Assembly (NCBI RefSeq): GCF_021209385.1
Contig: NZ_JAJOIL010000021.1
Coordinates: 62,001-126,000, forward strand
Length of the DNA stretch: 64,000 nt
Origin: Seleniivibrio sp.
GTDB taxonomy: Bacteria > Chrysiogenota > Deferribacteres > Deferribacterales > Geovibrionaceae
Reading direction: 5' to 3'
The notes under the pieces were generated by a model that was given only the letters and a program-made list of their open reading frames with translations, was not told the DNA's origin and ran no database searches. A program made the translations under genes and the position numbers. Below are positions 63,343 through 64,000 of this stretch, one piece after another. How positions within the stretch are numbered: position 1 is the stretch's first letter; each line of letters opens with the position of its first letter.

Positions 63343-64000
63343 TTGCTATGGCGAATTATATTCATAAGTTGGAATTTGCAGGAGTTCAAACTGCATTTGC
63401 ATAATGCTATCAGACGAAGTCAACCAGTACAGGAGATATGCCGAAAGATTATTATAAACTATGTAATATAGCACTATGGTGATTAAAATGTTTTGGCGGA
63501 GGTGGACAGGACTGTAATTGTGTCCCATTCAGGACTCTTGCGCTGTCTTAAATAATTGGTAAATTGCCATTTGTTCTGCCTTGCTCGGTTTTGTCTTAGT
63601 CCTGATTAGGAGATTTTGGGCATGTTTGGGACCATTTTTAGGCACATCTAAGGCACACAATTTTTTGGTGTATTATAGGTCCTGTGGGTTGTCCTGATTA
63701 GGACGAGTGTTTGGCGTGTATTCCTCTTCTATGGCTGATTCATATGTTTTATACCACATCGTTGGCTTGTCCGCATCAGGATTTTTTCTAAAACACAATT
63801 AATTATATTTCGATAACTACCGCAGAGTTGTGGTTCTGAGATATTGTGTGTAACTCTTTTCTTAGGATTGAAAATCTCTGACATTAAATCCAAAATTTGC
63901 AATATCCTAATTAGGACAAAATAAAATGAGATGCCGGGCTGAATTGCGTGATAATGTAAAGTGTAATTTACATATAAAGCGGGTGTTTGTAAAATGTAAC
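63343..64000. other. Gene-free right end with repeated palindromes
   Basis: No convincing open frame. Three copies of the palindrome TCCTRATTAGGA occur at 63600-63611, 63692-63703 and 63905-63916 (TCCTGATTAGGA twice, TCCTAATTAGGA once), among further GTCCT/AGGAC words. Two AGGCACA direct repeats lie at 63640 and 63651. The stretch could be a regulatory region, an attachment site or an element end. Confidence 0.5.

Overview
The window is from a Gram-negative anaerobically respiring bacterium. It has TonB/ExbBD, TonB-dependent receptors, an autotransporter, beta-barrel porins, Tat- and Sec-exported redox enzymes and many CXXCH cytochromes, plus a cytochrome bd oxidase for oxygen. Gene content and codon style recall the Deferribacterota (Seleniivibrio, Geovibrio or Denitrovibrio type). 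That placement is an impression: no rRNA or marker gene is present to prove it. I found no tRNA, rRNA or CRISPR array.

Layout: (1) 1-5736, a fumarate-reductase-like flavocytochrome pair (flavoprotein plus the start of a small cytochrome c) behind a CitA/CitB-type two-component system, then an Asp/Glu racemase and a LysR regulator. (2) 6033-13695, a split-Soret-type cytochrome with a cytochrome b partner, a chemoreceptor, cydAB, an NlpC/P60 lipoprotein, an NTF2-like protein and a 46-residue membrane protein. (3) 13831-19579, a tightly coupled TonB receptor / methyltransferase / FecBCD-type ABC uptake operon of unknown substrate; then YbaK and an MFS carrier. (4) 21394-28485, a MocR-like regulator divergent from a Tat-exported molybdopterin reductase (A and B subunits, TorD-like chaperone, dedicated OprD-like porin). 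(5) 28833-34254, sulfur-related genes (cysteine-desulfurase-like protein, two YeeE/YedE half-transporters, a rhodanese without its cysteine), a LysR regulator, UspA and an MFS carrier. (6) 34397-45209, a Fur-type operon for haem: exbB-exbD-tonB, a Com-like zinc-ribbon protein, haem receptor, flavodoxin, hutW, hutX, hutBCD and an ABC-2 exporter. (7) 45406-53435, an autotransporter, a CZB-type chemoreceptor and a NarX/NarL-type two-component system whose kinase is frameshifted. (8) 53644-63342, two further periplasmic flavoprotein modules. One has a MetA-type barrel and a heptahaem cytochrome. The other has a small tetrahaem cytochrome, an OprD-like porin, an MFS carrier and a divergent MocR-like regulator without the PLP lysine, next to an IS3 remnant. 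(9) 63343-64000 has no gene but carries repeated palindromes.

The unifying theme is a set of acceptor-specific anaerobic respiration modules. Each joins a periplasmic reductase to its own soluble cytochrome or Fe-S partner, often its own outer-membrane channel, and its own regulator. The second and third flavoproteins have lost the arginines and histidine that define fumarate reductase and share an Asp-Thr-Tyr motif instead, so they probably reduce other organic acceptors. These modules and their regulators are the best candidates for an undescribed system. The haem operon adds a coherent route: import, anaerobic ring opening by HutW, and perhaps export of the product.
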